DNA from: Annulohypoxylon bovei var. microspora
Taxonomy: Eukaryota; Ascomycota; Sordariomycetes; Xylariales; Hypoxylaceae
NCBI GenBank assembly: GCA_022836615.1
Contig: MU405223.1
Coordinates: 310,001-374,000, forward strand
Direction of reading: 5' to 3'
DNA length: 64,000 nucleotides
Part shown: positions 35,040 to 46,269 of the stretch, one piece after another
Position numbering within the stretch: the first letter of the stretch is position 1
Layout: each line of letters opens with the position of its first letter
Notes under the pieces: generated by a model
The model's database searches: none
The model's input: the letters and a program-made list of their open reading frames with translations, nothing else
Told to the model about the DNA's origin: nothing
Program-made: the position numbers and the translations under genes

Positions 35040-36606
35040 ATGGCTGACTCCGATGGCGAATTCCACGCCGACGACGCCAGCGACGACTTGGCGGACCATC
35101 AGGTGACGGCTAGCTCGAGACATGACACGCGATCGCGACCCAAACCCGACAAGAACAAGAAGACGACCCGAAAAAGCGCTAAGGCCGCCTGGGAAGACAT
35201 CCAACGTTCGTGGGACGCGGTCGTCGAGGACGCCGACGGCACGCTCACGGGAGTCGAGGGCCGCGCCGAGGCGGAGAAGCGCGCGCGGCTGCTCAGGGAC
35301 ACGACGCCCCTGCAGCGCGGCATAATACGCCACCTGGTGCTCGTCGTCGACATGTCCTTCGCCATGCTCGAGAAGGACATGCTGCCCAGCCGGTACGAGC
35401 TGACCATCGCGTACGCCTCGCAGTTCGTCAGGGAGTACTTCGAGCAGAACCCCATCTCCCAGCTCGCCGTCATCGGCATGCGGGACGGCGTTGCCGTCAG
35501 GATCAGCGACATGAGCGGCAACCCGGCCGAGCATCTCGAGAAGCTCGAGGGCTGGGTCAAGCAGGAACCCCAGGGAAACCCGAGTCTGCAGAATGCGCTG
35601 GAGATGTGTCGCGGTGCTCTATTGTAGGTCTCTACAGCTCTGGCGAGGGCGGAGGAATATGAATGGATATGGATATATGGATATAGTGAATGGATTAGCT
35701 AACGAGTCTCTGCGCAACAGCCACACCCCCTCCCACGGCACCCGCGAGGTCGTGATCATCTACGGGGCGCTCATGTCCAGCGACCCGGGCGACATCCACG
35801 AGACCATCGGCTCGCTCGTCGGCGACCGGATCCGGGTGTCGATCGTCGGGCTCGCGGCGCAGGTGGCCATCTGCGAGGAGCTGTGCTCCAAGACCAACGG
35901 CGGCGACAGCTCGGGCTACACCATCGCGCTCGACGAGGACCACTTCCGCGGCTTGTTACTGGAGGTCACCACGCCGCCCGTCACCCGCACACAGGAGCAG
36001 AGCAGCGCCAGCTTGCTCATGATGGGCTTCCCCTCCCGCACCCTCGCCCCCGAGGGCGCCATCCACTACTGCGCCTGTCATAATCGTCCTACGAGAGAGG
36101 GCTACGCCTGCACCCGCTGCCGCAGCCGCGTCTGCCGCCTGCCCGCCGAGTGCCCCGGCTGCGGCCTCACCCTCATCCTGTCTACGCACCTCGCCCGCTC
36201 CTACCACCACCTGTTCCCCCTGCGCAACTGGGTCGAGGTCCCGTGGGCCGAGGCCAAGCGGTCGAGGGCGTGCTACTCGTGCCTGACCGCGTTCCCCGAG
36301 ACGCCCCGCCCCGAGTCTAGCAAGGGTAAGAGCCTGGAGAAGGGCAAGGGGAGGAGCAGTAGCGGCGGAGCCGGGGTGGTGAAGCCGCCCCTGAAGGGCC
36401 TGAGCGAGTCCGGCCGCTACGCGTGCGAGGTCTGCGGCAACCACTTCTGCATCGATTGCGACCTGTTCGCCCACGAAGTCCTGCATAACTGTCCCGGGTG
36501 CCAGAGCGATACCAGGGGTATGGGCGTGCGGAAGCAGAATGGGGGTGCAAGTGGGAATGGCACGAGTAATGGAGGCGGGAACGGGGCTATGGAGATAGAC
36601 TCCTAA
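35040..36606 (+). CDS. SSL1: TFIIH core subunit SSL1 (p44 homologue)
   Basis: SSL1 is a core subunit of TFIIH that binds and stimulates the XPD/Rad3 helicase in transcription initiation and nucleotide excision repair. Two exons (35040-35623 and 35721-36606) give 489 residues. An acidic/basic N-terminal region containing KSAKAAWEDIQRSWD is followed by a von Willebrand A-like domain (IIRHLVLVVDMSFAMLEKDM through about residue 260, including GNPSLQNALEMC). The C-terminal half holds zinc-binding cysteine pairs (YCACHN, CTRCRSRVCRLPAECPGC) and the C4C4 RING-like end (CYSCL, YACEVCGNHFCIDCDLFAHE, LHNCPGC). A Gly/Ser-rich insertion splits the last domain, and a Gly/Asn-rich tail ends in MEIDS. The ATG at 35040 is the first methionine; an upstream TTG in frame is not used as the start. 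Confidence 0.95.
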
Positions 36607-37236
36607 GACGGCTGAAAAGGGGCACTCGACATGTATGAGTGAGTATACCCTTCCCGGTAGCCTACTAGTAGTTAGGTGTTTGAGTTGAGTTAGTTGTAGA
36701 GGTGGAAACCCGAGTACGTAAAAACTTCAGGCATAGCAGTCACATCATATCACATCACAGCATGGAAAAAGGGGAGGGGGGCGTTGGCGGAACTCGCATA
36801 CAGGATAGGGGATTGATTGCAACTCGCCTCGTTTGAGGACGAAAAACTTTCCGGCTTTGCTTTCTTCGCATAGAAGACATTATTCTACACCCACGATAAA
36901 TGATGTATTAAGAAGTACCTATAGAGAAAGGCATCCGAATGAATGACAAAATACTGGCTACTCTACCGCTATGTAGGAAGCTGATCGCTTATGGTTAATT
37001 GCTAATGCTCAAACTATGGTAGACCCATATGCTGGGCCAGATGCTGGGTTTCCCAGGTGTATGCATCGATGCAATCCAATGACCCAAACCCAAACCCAAA
37101 CCCGCCGTGCCTTATCGTGATCTCGTCAGAATGGTTTCGTAAATATCGTACACCCTCCCATCCCATCTCAATTTCTCGCTCACCCCTTTTATTAGGAGCG
37201 AGCTATGCTGTCTACCTTCCAAGATTCGTACATCTC
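36607..37236. other. Convergent intergenic region between SSL1 and HPD
   Basis: A short CCCAAA tandem occurs at 37083-37102. The long plus-strand frame that starts here and crosses HPD (37057-38481) is an antisense shadow of a GC-rich gene. No gene is visible. Confidence 0.55.
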
Positions 37237-38490
37237 TCACAAATTGCCCCTCTCAGCCTGCTCCCGCTCGATGGCCTCGAACAGGCTCTTGAAGTTGCCG
37301 GCGCCGAAGCCGTCGAAGTCGTGGCGCTGGATGATCTCGACGAACACGGTCGGGCGGTCCATCAGCGGCTTGGTGAAGAGCTGGAGGAGGTAGCCGCCCT
37401 CGTCGTAGTCGATCAGGATGTTCAGCCGCTGCAGGGTGTCGAACTCCTCCTCGAGCACCCAGGCGCGCTTCTCCGTCCGCAGGCGCTCCTTCATGGCCTC
37501 GTAGTACGTGGCGGGCACGTCGATGAACTCGACGCCGCGGGCGCGCAGGGCCGCCACCGCGGCTATGATGTCGCGGGTCTGCAGCGCGATGTGCTGGACG
37601 CCGGCCCCGGAGTTGAAGACGACGAACTCCTCGATCTGCGACTTCTTCTTGCCGGGCGCCGGCTCGTTGATGGGCATCTTGACGGCGTCGTCGCTGCTGC
37701 TCATGACGATCGAGGACAGCGCGCTGAACTCCGTGCTGATCTGGTTGTCGTCCACCGACCAGAACCGGTGGAACCCCAGGCACCGCTCGTAGAAATCGCA
37801 CGCCGCCACCATCTCGTTCCACGACTGGTTGCCCACGCAGTGGTCGATGTGCGCGAGGTTTATCGGAGGCAGGATTACGCTCGAGGGTGGGGAAGACCGC
37901 GCTTGGAATCCCGGCATGAAGGGCCCCGTGTACGAGCGCCGCGAGATCAGCGTGTGCGTGGTGTCGCCGTACGTGCGGATCACCGCCGTCAGCACGTCGC
38001 CGTGCTTCTTGTCCTTCAGCAGCCGCGGGGGCTGCACGGCGACGGCGCCCTGCTCCACGGCCTTGTAGTACACGCCTTCCACACTATCCACCTCGAACGC
38101 GACGTCCTTGACGGCGTCGCCGTGCCTCTCGAGGTGGTCGTGCATCTCCTTGAGCAGGGCGCGCTCGTCAGGCGTTATGGGCTCGTCGGCGGGCAGGTGG
38201 GCCTGGGAGCGGATGGGGGAGGTGAAGACGAAGCGGATGGCGCCGTTGGCGACGACGTGCGAGGTGAAGTAGCGGGAGCCGGTCTCGAGCCCGCGGTACG
38301 CCACCGTCGTGAACCCGAACAGCGTGGTGTAGTACGACGCCGCCTGCTTGGCGTTGCCCACCCACCAGGTGACGTGGTCGTAGCCGCGGAAGTTGGACAC
38401 GCCGGCCTGGATTGCGTACTCGTCTGCCGCGTGAGGGGGGTGGAAGGATGCGTCTCTGGGGGGAGACTCCGAGATTGCTGAGGGGGCCAT
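37237..38490 (-). CDS. HPD: 4-hydroxyphenylpyruvate dioxygenase
   Basis: HPD converts 4-hydroxyphenylpyruvate to homogentisate with Fe(II) and O2, the second step of tyrosine breakdown and the source of homogentisate pigments in fungi. It is a single exon of 417 residues, full length for the family. Two vicinal-oxygen-chelate domains are visible: residues about 35-185 (YDHVTWWVGNAKQAASYY) and about 210-390. The iron ligands are H217 in AHIDHCVGNQ, H300 in GVQHIALQTRDI, and E385 in VFVEIIQRHDFDGFGAGNFK. The last of these is the C-terminal helix block unique to HPD. Codon use is strongly G/C-ending compared with neighbours, which leaves antisense frames open. It is divergent from the TTC36-like gene with 1,030 bp between start codons. 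Confidence 0.97.
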   Translation of the reverse strand: MAPSAISESPPRDASFHPPHAADEYAIQAGVSNFRGYDHVTWWVGNAKQAASYYTTLFGFTTVAYRGLETGSRYFTSHVVANGAIRFVFTSPIRSQAHLPADEPITPDERALLKEMHDHLERHGDAVKDVAFEVDSVEGVYYKAVEQGAVAVQPPRLLKDKKHGDVLTAVIRTYGDTTHTLISRRSYTGPFMPGFQARSSPPSSVILPPINLAHIDHCVGNQSWNEMVAACDFYERCLGFHRFWSVDDNQISTEFSALSSIVMSSSDDAVKMPINEPAPGKKKSQIEEFVVFNSGAGVQHIALQTRDIIAAVAALRARGVEFIDVPATYYEAMKERLRTEKRAWVLEEEFDTLQRLNILIDYDEGGYLLQLFTKPLMDRPTVFVEIIQRHDFDGFGAGNFKSLFEAIEREQAERGNL

Positions 38491-39520
38491 GGTTGTTTGT
38501 GTGTATGTGTGTATGTGTGTATAGTTGCTTGATGATGTCTTGATATCTTGATATCTTATATGTTGCTACGAGAAAGAGTAGGCAGATGGGATGAATAGGG
38601 GTAGTAGAGACTAGCCGAGTACTTAGATGCTTGAAGTTTAAAGTGATTCTACGATATGAGATTCATATAAAAGAACCTAAATTAAAGAAATAGAAGTACG
38701 CAGATATAGATAACTGAGCTACCTCTCTTACCTAACATTATACTTAGACCTACCTTTGACTTTATGGCGGAAAGGTATGGAAAACTCGGGGTCGGATTGA
38801 ATTCCGCGCCCCCCCAAACCGCTCTCTCCCTTGTTGGCAAGTCCACATTCGTACGTAAGATCCCCAAAAGTATAAGGTCCCGGCTATAAGTTCCAAGATA
38901 TGGGAATGACACAGAATGAGGTTACCGAGCTCTCATGCGCGATTGGAAGCCGCGGTGACAGACCGCGAGAAAGCCTATGGAGCCTCGAAAACGATGGCTG
39001 CGGAAAACAAAGACGAAAGACGTCAGACGCTTGCCGAAGCTAGCCGTACCCGAGCTCCACAGCTTCCGCCATGCAGCTATCCGACGCCACCCACTTAGGT
39101 TTACGGGATATCCAATAAGGGCAAATGGGTTTACACGGTTAGAGGGGGACAACAGTTTCCAAGGTCATTTCCCTTATCGCTGACCTTAGGTAGTTGCAGG
39201 TGAGTGGTTGTCGGCAATGGAAATAGGGGCCGAAGTGGAGAAGAGGGTGCTCTCTTTGGGTACACGACAAGAGTAGTTAAGAGTTGCCTATCGGTCTATC
39301 ATTGTTGAACCTTAGAAGTTGGTCCATCCGTAGCGTACCTGTTGTGTCACTTCTTACTTCTAGTCTATGTACCTGTAGTCTGTATTATCAAGATTACTCC
39401 GATATATCATCTGTCTATCCCATACCACCTCACTATCATCGCTTTTCACTATAACGGTTCCGAAAGGCTTTAGCGTTCCTCCACACCTACAAATCCCATC
39501 ATCGCTTATAGATCATCACT
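38491..39520. promoter_or_regulatory. Shared divergent promoter region of HPD and the TTC36-like gene
   Basis: These 1,030 bp separate two divergent start codons, with no gene between them. A GT-rich microsatellite (TGTGTGTATG type) lies just upstream of HPD at 38495-38525. The region before 39520 is CATCAC/pyrimidine-rich, like a fungal leader. No specific operator can be assigned from sequence alone. Confidence 0.45.
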
Positions 39521-40315
39521 ATGGCGGCGACGAGCTCCCTCAGTCAACACGACTTTAACGTGCTTGAGAAGATTAAAGACCCGGAGTCAAATCCGTTGAC
39601 AGCTGTCGTCGTGGATGCAACATTGCCTAAAGACCCGAATATAACAGACACGTCTGTGTACGACCGTGTCTCCAAGAAAGAACGAGAGATTGTGTTGGCT
39701 ATGCAACATCTGGAGATGCAGCTAGCTGGTTTGCGGCCGGCGTCGACAACGGAGCCGATAGAGGAATACCGTCGATGCGTATCGAGGCTAGGAGAACTCA
39801 TCTCAGACTATCCCAACTATGCTAGCGCTCGAAATAATAGAGCACAAGCTCTTAGGAGGCTGTATGGAGATGCAATGCTCTTAACCGGTGTCCATAGCCC
39901 GAATACGCTGCTACGAGATACCGATGACGCCGAGAAATCTCAAGCGGCAGTGTTGGCCCTATTGGATCTCGACAAGGCTATTGCGTTGCTGACACCGAAG
40001 AGCCTATTTGCCTCTATCTCGCCACAAGCTGGGAAGACCCTATCACTAGCACACACCCAACGAGCAGCGATCTATCATATGACCGCGAAATTCTTCCAAG
40101 CCGGTCAGGTAGCCAGTGTTTCTGAAAGAAAGGAAGTAGCATGGACAAAGATCGAGTTCGAAGAGGCGGCCTCGAGAGACTTTGCCATGGGAGGGAGATA
40201 CGGGAATGAGATTGCGAAGGGGTTGGCTGTGAGTACTAACCCAACAGCCAAGCTCTGTGGTCAGATGGTGAGGGAAGCCATGAAGAAGGAATATGGCCCA
40301 TCATATGCTGAATAA
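39521..40315 (+). CDS. TTC36-like tetratricopeptide-repeat protein
   Basis: A single exon of 264 residues without signal peptide or membrane segment. It resembles animal TTC36 in three places. There is an N-terminal segment with a short DATLP motif after a DPESNP-like start. The TPR core reads SDYPNYASARNNRAQALRRLYGD (about residues 96-117), matching the NNRAQARRLQGD block of TTC36. The C-terminal NPTAKLCGQMV (240-250) corresponds to the NPYAALCNRM block. TPR-like helices also cover about 145-235 (LLDLDKAIALL, TQRAAIYH, IEFEEAASRDFAMGG). In mammals TTC36 is reported to bind HPD and protect it from degradation; here the gene is head-to-head with HPD. Family assignment is from recognised motifs; the HPD link is inference. 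The protein is longer than the mammalian one (about 190), mainly through loops at 118-145 and 160-175. Confidence 0.82.
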   Translation: MAATSSLSQHDFNVLEKIKDPESNPLTAVVVDATLPKDPNITDTSVYDRVSKKEREIVLAMQHLEMQLAGLRPASTTEPIEEYRRCVSRLGELISDYPNYASARNNRAQALRRLYGDAMLLTGVHSPNTLLRDTDDAEKSQAAVLALLDLDKAIALLTPKSLFASISPQAGKTLSLAHTQRAAIYHMTAKFFQAGQVASVSERKEVAWTKIEFEEAASRDFAMGGRYGNEIAKGLAVSTNPTAKLCGQMVREAMKKEYGPSYAE

Positions 40316-41289
40316 CTGTTTGGCCTAAACAAGAATGGTATTTTCCGTCTTCGAGATATTTGATCCGTAGAATCAAGCGTATTATCTAGTATCGTTTATC
40401 CTCTTCCTCTCGATTTGGTTTCAGATTAAAGTCGGCTCTTTTCAGCCAGCTTTTTGCGGTATCGCATACTGTCAATGATCATGCTTGCAAAGCCTGCCCT
40501 TTGAAGCTGATTGGGTAGGGGGTTCATAGTCGCTGAGTCCATGGATATGTTGCAACATATGGCGTAGAAATAGAAGCCCAATGATTGGTAGTATCCGGTA
40601 GGAGATCATTGTGTATACTTGCTGAATAGCATACGGAGTCGTCTAGATGAAAGATACTGTCAGTATAATGTTCAGTTCATGACGAGTGACGAGTAATGTG
40701 AAATATGTACCTCTTTCCATCGTCAATAGTCATCTGTGTCGTTTTACCATTCTCCTTCCCTTCACGGTTGATTCTTGTAGCAGCTGCTCCAAGGCCGATA
40801 ACCATGGCGAAGATAGGGTCCGCTACACGGGAGATTATATAGGTCGGAGGAGCCATCGAGGTTAGATTGACAATACTTCCAAGTCTGTCGAATATAGATG
40901 TCGTTCTTTGCAGTGTACCTTAGGTACCTAGTAGATACTCTATTAAATGAGGGTGTATTGTAGAAGTTCAAATTGAAGTGCTGGTGTCGCCTGTAATTGG
41001 CGTTCTGTAGCACAGTACGTACTTACCCCACCATTAATTATCATAACGCTTTGACCACTTCCAATAAAAAAGTAGACACCCCATCAATTAATATTTAACC
41101 AATCAGCACCAAAACCCTTAGTTCGCTTAATTTTCTCAGGCACATTTTGATTTTCTCAGCCATCGCGAAGATTGGAACTTACCTCAATTCCGAACTGCAA
41201 TCTTCAAACGACCAATTACGCCAACCCACTTTCAACCTCTCCCGACTTACTTCGCCCTTTCGACAAAACACCATAGCGAAGCCCACAAG
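40316..41289. other. Intergenic region upstream of RPL27
   Basis: No gene is visible. The last about 150 bases are C/T- and A-rich and are probably the ribosomal-protein promoter and leader. Confidence 0.55.
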
Positions 41290-42016
41290 ATGAAGTTCCT
41301 CAAGGTCGGCCGAGTAGCCATCATCACCCGCGGCAGATATGCCGGTAAGAAGGTACGTTTTTGAGAGAAGGAAAAAAATATTCGTGATTGAAGATATGCG
41401 AAACGGTCGTATATTGGAGGTTGAACATTGGGCATAACACTACACTACACTACACTATCTACACCATCGAGATGTCCGAGTCCGAGTCGCCATGCAAACA
41501 ATCCTTTACAAACTGCATGGAGTTGGAGTGTTCACTACGATGATTTCATTATTCTAGAAAAATGGTATGAATTTCTAACTAAACCCTTTCTTCTGCAGGT
41601 CGTCATCATCCAGCCCGTCGACAGCGGCAACAAGGCACACCCCTACGGCCACGCCCTAGTCGCCGGTATCGAGCGCTACCCCTCTAAGATCACCCGACGC
41701 ATGTCCAAGACGCGACAGGAGAAGCGCTCCAAGATCAAGCCCTTCATCAAGGCCATCAACTACAACCACTTGATGCCTACGCGATACACCCTCGAGCTCG
41801 AGGGTCTGAAGGGTGCCGTGTCCGGAGAGACCTTCAAGGAGGTCAGCCAACGAGAGGATGCCAAGAAGAACGTCAAGAAGGTCCTAGAGGAGCGCTACAC
41901 GAGCGGCAAGAACCGGTGGTTCTTCACTCCCTTGAGTACGTTCTCCCTTCTCCCTTACTATTCTCTCCATACTACGACGAAAATGTGCTAATTATTTCCC
42001 CGCAACAGAATTCTAA
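41290..42016 (+). CDS. RPL27: 60S ribosomal protein L27 (eL27)
   Basis: A cytosolic large-subunit ribosomal protein. Three exons (41290-41352, 41599-41935, 42009-42016) give 135 residues, the typical eL27 length. The N-terminus MKFLKVGRVAIITRGRYAGKK is a KOW-type segment, followed by VVIIQPVDSGNKAHPYGHAL, with SKITRRMSKTRQEKRSKIKP in the middle. The end KNRWFFTPLKF is the conserved eL27 C-terminus. The last exon is just 8 nt (completing K, then F and stop), so read-through of the preceding intron would replace the conserved end. The first intron is long (246 nt), as is common in fungal ribosomal protein genes. Confidence 0.97.
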
Positions 42017-43354
42017 TCCTTTCGTCTGCATACTTCCGTCGTTCGGTCTTAGGGGGTTCGGTCTGGGATGTAAATCGCATCAAACAATGGCATTAGGAGC
42101 CTCGAGGGTCTTGCTCTGAATTCAGAATCATGAAAATGAAACACACTTGACGAATGAACCTAAACTTGCTTGCTTCTAGGTGTATACATGTGATTTGTGT
42201 GCCAGTCTCTCGAATAAGCTCGACTACATCCTACCTAGGTGACTTTTCACTAGAACATGAGCTGGAAGTCCACCATTAACATTAAAACCGAAGACCATAG
42301 AGAGAAATAAAGCACGGAGTAGGCAGGGGGAAAGATGAGGATCGAATATCCAGAGCTAAGGCAGAGGAGAAGCTATTTCTTCAAGCCTAAACATCCTAGA
42401 TATTGGCTCTTAGGCTTTTAGACACCGGAAAGAACGCCGTGATAGATCATCAAGACTATTCCTCTCATCACACCAAATGGTAAACAATTCTAGACATCCG
42501 ATATACGAGAACATATCCATCGGGACTGCTTGATGAGAGACAGGGCCTACTTCCGTATGGTGATCATCCGGATCCTAAAGTTCCCTATACCACGATTTCT
42601 AAATAGTTACTAGAATTGGATTCGAAACGGAGCATAGAGGGAGTTTTGTTATCAGATCTACACTCTTGAGATCCCACGAAACCCGTTATCATCCGATCTA
42701 GTTCGGGGATATATGGTCGATCAAGCTATGTTCCAGGCAATTCTGCAACTACTCCGTCATGGCATTTTATATTACCCTCACGACCTAGACAAGTACCGCA
42801 TAGCCTAAATGTACATCTTCTCGGACCTGGACTACAACATTTTCACCACCAATTTAGATACTTACATGTACCCTGTAGGCATACAAACAAGATATTTACT
42901 CATCAACAAGCCAAAGAGGAGACGGGGATTCACAAGCTGATGTTCAAATTTTAGTCTCATTTTCATTCAGGTCTGGTTTCCCCTAGGACCTTTCTAAGCT
43001 ACATGAATTAGCCCTATCGTGATACGAACAGATGCAACCCGGCCCTTTGCAATTGACGCCTTGTCTGCTCTCTATAGCCGTACAATAAAAAAAACCGTGT
43101 GGCTACCTTTCTCATTCAGTGTCCACGGCCACAAAGAAAAATGTCTCTCCAATTACTACCACCCCCGGCGAAGATGAATTGGAAAATGTGCAAGTATGTA
43201 CTCGAAAATTCAGGGAGAACGCATACTAGGTCATCACGTAGCGTTCACCCGTCATCATGCTTAGCTCTGTAAAGCGTAAGTTTAATCCCCGTCCACCCAG
43301 AATATTACAAATGTGTATGGTGAAAAAGGAGGCTTTGTCTTGTCACACATTCGC
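42017..43354. other. Intergenic region with no supported gene
   Basis: About 1.3 kb downstream of RPL27 and downstream of the minus-strand transporter (convergent). Only random short frames are seen, including one that overlaps the transporter's 3' end. Confidence 0.55.
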
Positions 43355-44832
43355 CTATGAGGAGACGCCGAACTTGCCAGCTGCGCTGGAGAGGTATTGT
43401 GACGGGTCGTATTCGGGGGCATACGTAGGGGCTAAGCCGCCAAAGAGAATGAAGACAAATAGTACGACTGCGGCAACCACAATGATCTTGCGGAGAGCAG
43501 GACGAGCTGCACCGAATTCAGCCCACTGTCGGTTGGCCTCACCAGCATATCCTCGGAGGGCGTCGAATCCAAGCTTGTAGTAGACCATACCACCAAGGGC
43601 AATGGTGTAACCGAAGGCCTGGAGACCCGAGACGGGAGTACCCCAGATAAGCATGGAGGCAACAACAAGCATGACATCCTTGAGGACACCGCAGAGGGTC
43701 ATGATGACAGCAGAAGTCTTGCCAATCTACGTAACAATTAGTACCTAGCTGCAGGAGTAGAAGTTGCAGGGTTTAATGATTTAAAACTTACCAAGAAGAC
43801 GACAGAGACGTTCAGTAGGAGCGCGCAGAGACCGTTGAGAAAGAAGGTGAAAAGACCAACGTGGTACACCTCAGCCATGGACACCTTGGGGATTTCCCAG
43901 GCGAGCGCAACAACACCGTTCATAGCAGCGCAGATAGGGGCGAAGTAGTACAGGGAGACGAGGGGGTCCATCTTGTACTCGGCAGAGCTGAGAAGAGCCT
44001 GGACCAGGTTGAGACGGATAGCCTCGAACATAAGACCACCCAACTGGTAGAAGAAACCAATCCAGACGAACTTGATCTCACCGAACGAGGCAATCATGAC
44101 ACCAACAACAATGGCGGACACGTTGGCGAGCTGCTTCAGGTTGGGGGGTGCAATACCCATAGCCCAGCTGGAAAGCAGGACAGCAACCGGGGTAGTGGCC
44201 TATTACGTTCCATTGTCAGCACTAATCTACTTGTATATATGCAACCGTTCGATATTCGTACCTTGATCATCTGGATGAAAGCGACACTGAGGTACAGGTA
44301 TGTCAAGTTGCCGCAAATCAAACTCAAGCTGAAGAATATACCGATAGGGACGATAGCACGGAGGTAGACGCGACCGGTCATCTTGACAGACTTGCGACCG
44401 TCAAGGAGGGTAGTGTAACGCGCCATCAACTGTGTCGCGACAGTCGCGAAAGTCAAGTGATAGGTGGTGAGAATAACGGGGTAGCCTAATGTCCATTAGA
44501 TCTTGTTCACCGTCGCAACTTCAATCATGAAGGGGGGGTGTTTTCTCTTACGGAACTCGAGGGTGTCTAGAATCCATTTGTTGAAGAGAATGACAGATGA
44601 CGATAGACTGATCCATACTCTGTAACGATTCGGTGTCAGCTAATTATCCTTCCGAGTCTCGACAGTGATCGTAATATATTTAGGATTCGACGTACGCAAC
44701 GTAGACAGCTGGGTGGATGGACTGCTGAGGAGCTTGGGGCTTATCAGCCTCAGGGTTCGTAGTGGGCAAGATAGGGCCCTTAGGCTCAGGTCGGGGGACC
44801 TCGCCGGAGGTACGACTCTTCTCGTCCGCCAT
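43355..44832 (-). CDS. Triose-phosphate-transporter-family (TPT/DMT) nucleotide-sugar-type transporter
   Basis: Five exons (44832-44696, 44619-44552, 44485-44262, 44199-43792, 43726-43355) give 402 residues. After a hydrophilic Pro-rich start there are about ten helices: AVYVAVWISLSSSVILFNKW in the first, YPVILTTYHLTFATVATQL, AIVPIGIFFSLSLICGNLTY, the TPT signature FIQMIKATTPVAVLL, and IGKTSAVIMTLCGVLKDVML. The KATTP and KTSA blocks are the substrate-path signature of the TPT family, whose fungal members carry sugar phosphates or nucleotide sugars across Golgi/ER membranes. A short lumenal-type tail ends in KFGVSS. The exact substrate cannot be assigned. The intron between AVYVA and VWIS uses a GTACGT donor, and splicing restores the first helix. 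Confidence 0.92.
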
Positions 44833-45573
44833 TGTTGACTTGATTAATATTGTTTAAAAGTGTGAATAGGGTCGCAGACGCGATATAATTGAAAAGGAGG
44901 TTGGGATTGGGGTTGTAGTTGTAGTGAATGAATTGAAGATGACACGATAGAATGAGTGACTAGGCCAAGCCTGCTGAGACCAATTAAAGGTTTAGGTAAA
45001 TGTTTGGGGGTGGCGTTTACTGGAGATTTAAGAATTCATAGACTGCAGAGAACCTGTGGAAAATGAATTCTTATTCTCTCTTCCGTGAAGCTTCTAAAAA
45101 GAGGCTGTTTTGTGTGTGCGGAGGAGAGAAAGCTCGTCGACTCTTGGAGGGACAGAAGTTGACGAGAAAAAAAGGTCGACAAAAAAAGAAGGGTGAGAAA
45201 GAGATGTTACGGCTAATAAATTTTCAATTTGAAAGGTACCAAGTCGCCTTCGCGTTACGACAAGGCCAACCCAGGCACACCTAGCAATTTTGGGATACAG
45301 GGGGGTACAAGGGAACAGGGGGGACGGGGAACATTGAAGATGGGAAGATCAATGGGTTGGAAGATGGGAGGATACAAGCAGACAAGGAGATACAGGGAGT
45401 CGAGCTTATCCCGAACAACTTTAGCCCCAAATCCCGCCCCAATTAAATGAGCGCTTTCAGACACGGTCGCATCAATTATCAGTGCGTGCCGTGTACTGTA
45501 ATCACTGAACAGTGAATTCCCTATTAATCCAGGGCTGTACATACATACAACCAGTGCAGGCACTGCCCGCGTC
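44833..45573. other. Intergenic region upstream of the TPT-family transporter
   Basis: A/G-rich on the plus strand, including long A runs near 45165-45190, so on the minus strand this is a pyrimidine-rich promoter area. Overlapping short frames at 45063-45563 have no family features. Confidence 0.5.
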
Positions 45574-45582
45574 GTCTGGCTA

Positions 45583-45640
45583 CGGTAACTCTAGCAAAAC
45601 AGGTACGACTTTTTGAATAAACAGGTAAATCCACTTTTTA
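45583..45640 (+). repeat. Left 58-bp terminal inverted repeat
   Basis: It matches the reverse complement of 46212-46269 at 57 of 58 positions (C versus T at the thirteenth base). It contains AAACAGGTA twice, which may be transposase-binding subsites. Confidence 0.92.
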
Positions 45641-46211
45641 GATTTCAGCCAATTAGAAGCACGCAAGTCGCAGCTTTTCAAAGCGTTTGTATCGAGTCAA
45701 TCACACACTTTACACACACGCATTATTAAATCTCAAAAATATTTATTTAATAATAGAAATAAAGACAAAAATTATAATTAATTAAATTAAATTATTTCAT
45801 TTTTTTCAATTTATTCAAGCGGTCTTGAAATATTTAAATATTATGTAAAGCTTACACATTTACTTAGGTACATAGGCTTGTTGATTTGTAAGGGTATCAC
45901 GTGCTGTCGCTAAAAAATGTGGTTCGCTGACTTTAAACTTCAACCACACTCGAAGGAGTTGATGCATTCGGATGAAACTTATATCATTAGATCCGTTGAA
46001 TTGAGGGCTTCACAAACATATATTTTATATAATTCTAAGTTATACAAGTTAAAAGTTATTTGAATATTTCTGTTGGATTGGTATAGCAAGCTCAGGCCAC
46101 TAAAGTGTCACGTGGGACCCTTTAATACTACCACTTAGCGTACGCAATATTAAGTACCTAGGTACTGTGGAGCCTTCAAGGGTTTCTATGTTCTAGCCAA
46201 TGATATGTGGG

Positions 46212-46269
46212 TAAAAAGTGGATTTACCTGTTTATTCAAAAAGTCGTACCTGTTTTACTAGAGTTACCG
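46212..46269 (-). repeat. Right 58-bp terminal inverted repeat
   Basis: Mirror copy of the left end, directly followed by the duplicated target GTCTGGCTA. Near-identity of the ends argues for a recent insertion. Confidence 0.92.

Noticed and set aside
34875..36486. Antisense open frames of 219, 153 and 176 codons
   Set aside because: They mirror the GC-rich SSL1 coding exons and contain no recognisable domain.
37083..37102. CCCAAA tandem as an interstitial telomere
   Set aside because: The unit is not the fungal telomere unit (CCCTAA) and is only a few copies long.
37057..38481. 474-codon open frame on the plus strand
   Set aside because: It lies antisense to the full-length HPD gene. Its composition (Val/Leu/Arg/Asp/His-rich, no domain) is what the complement of G/C-ending codons produces.
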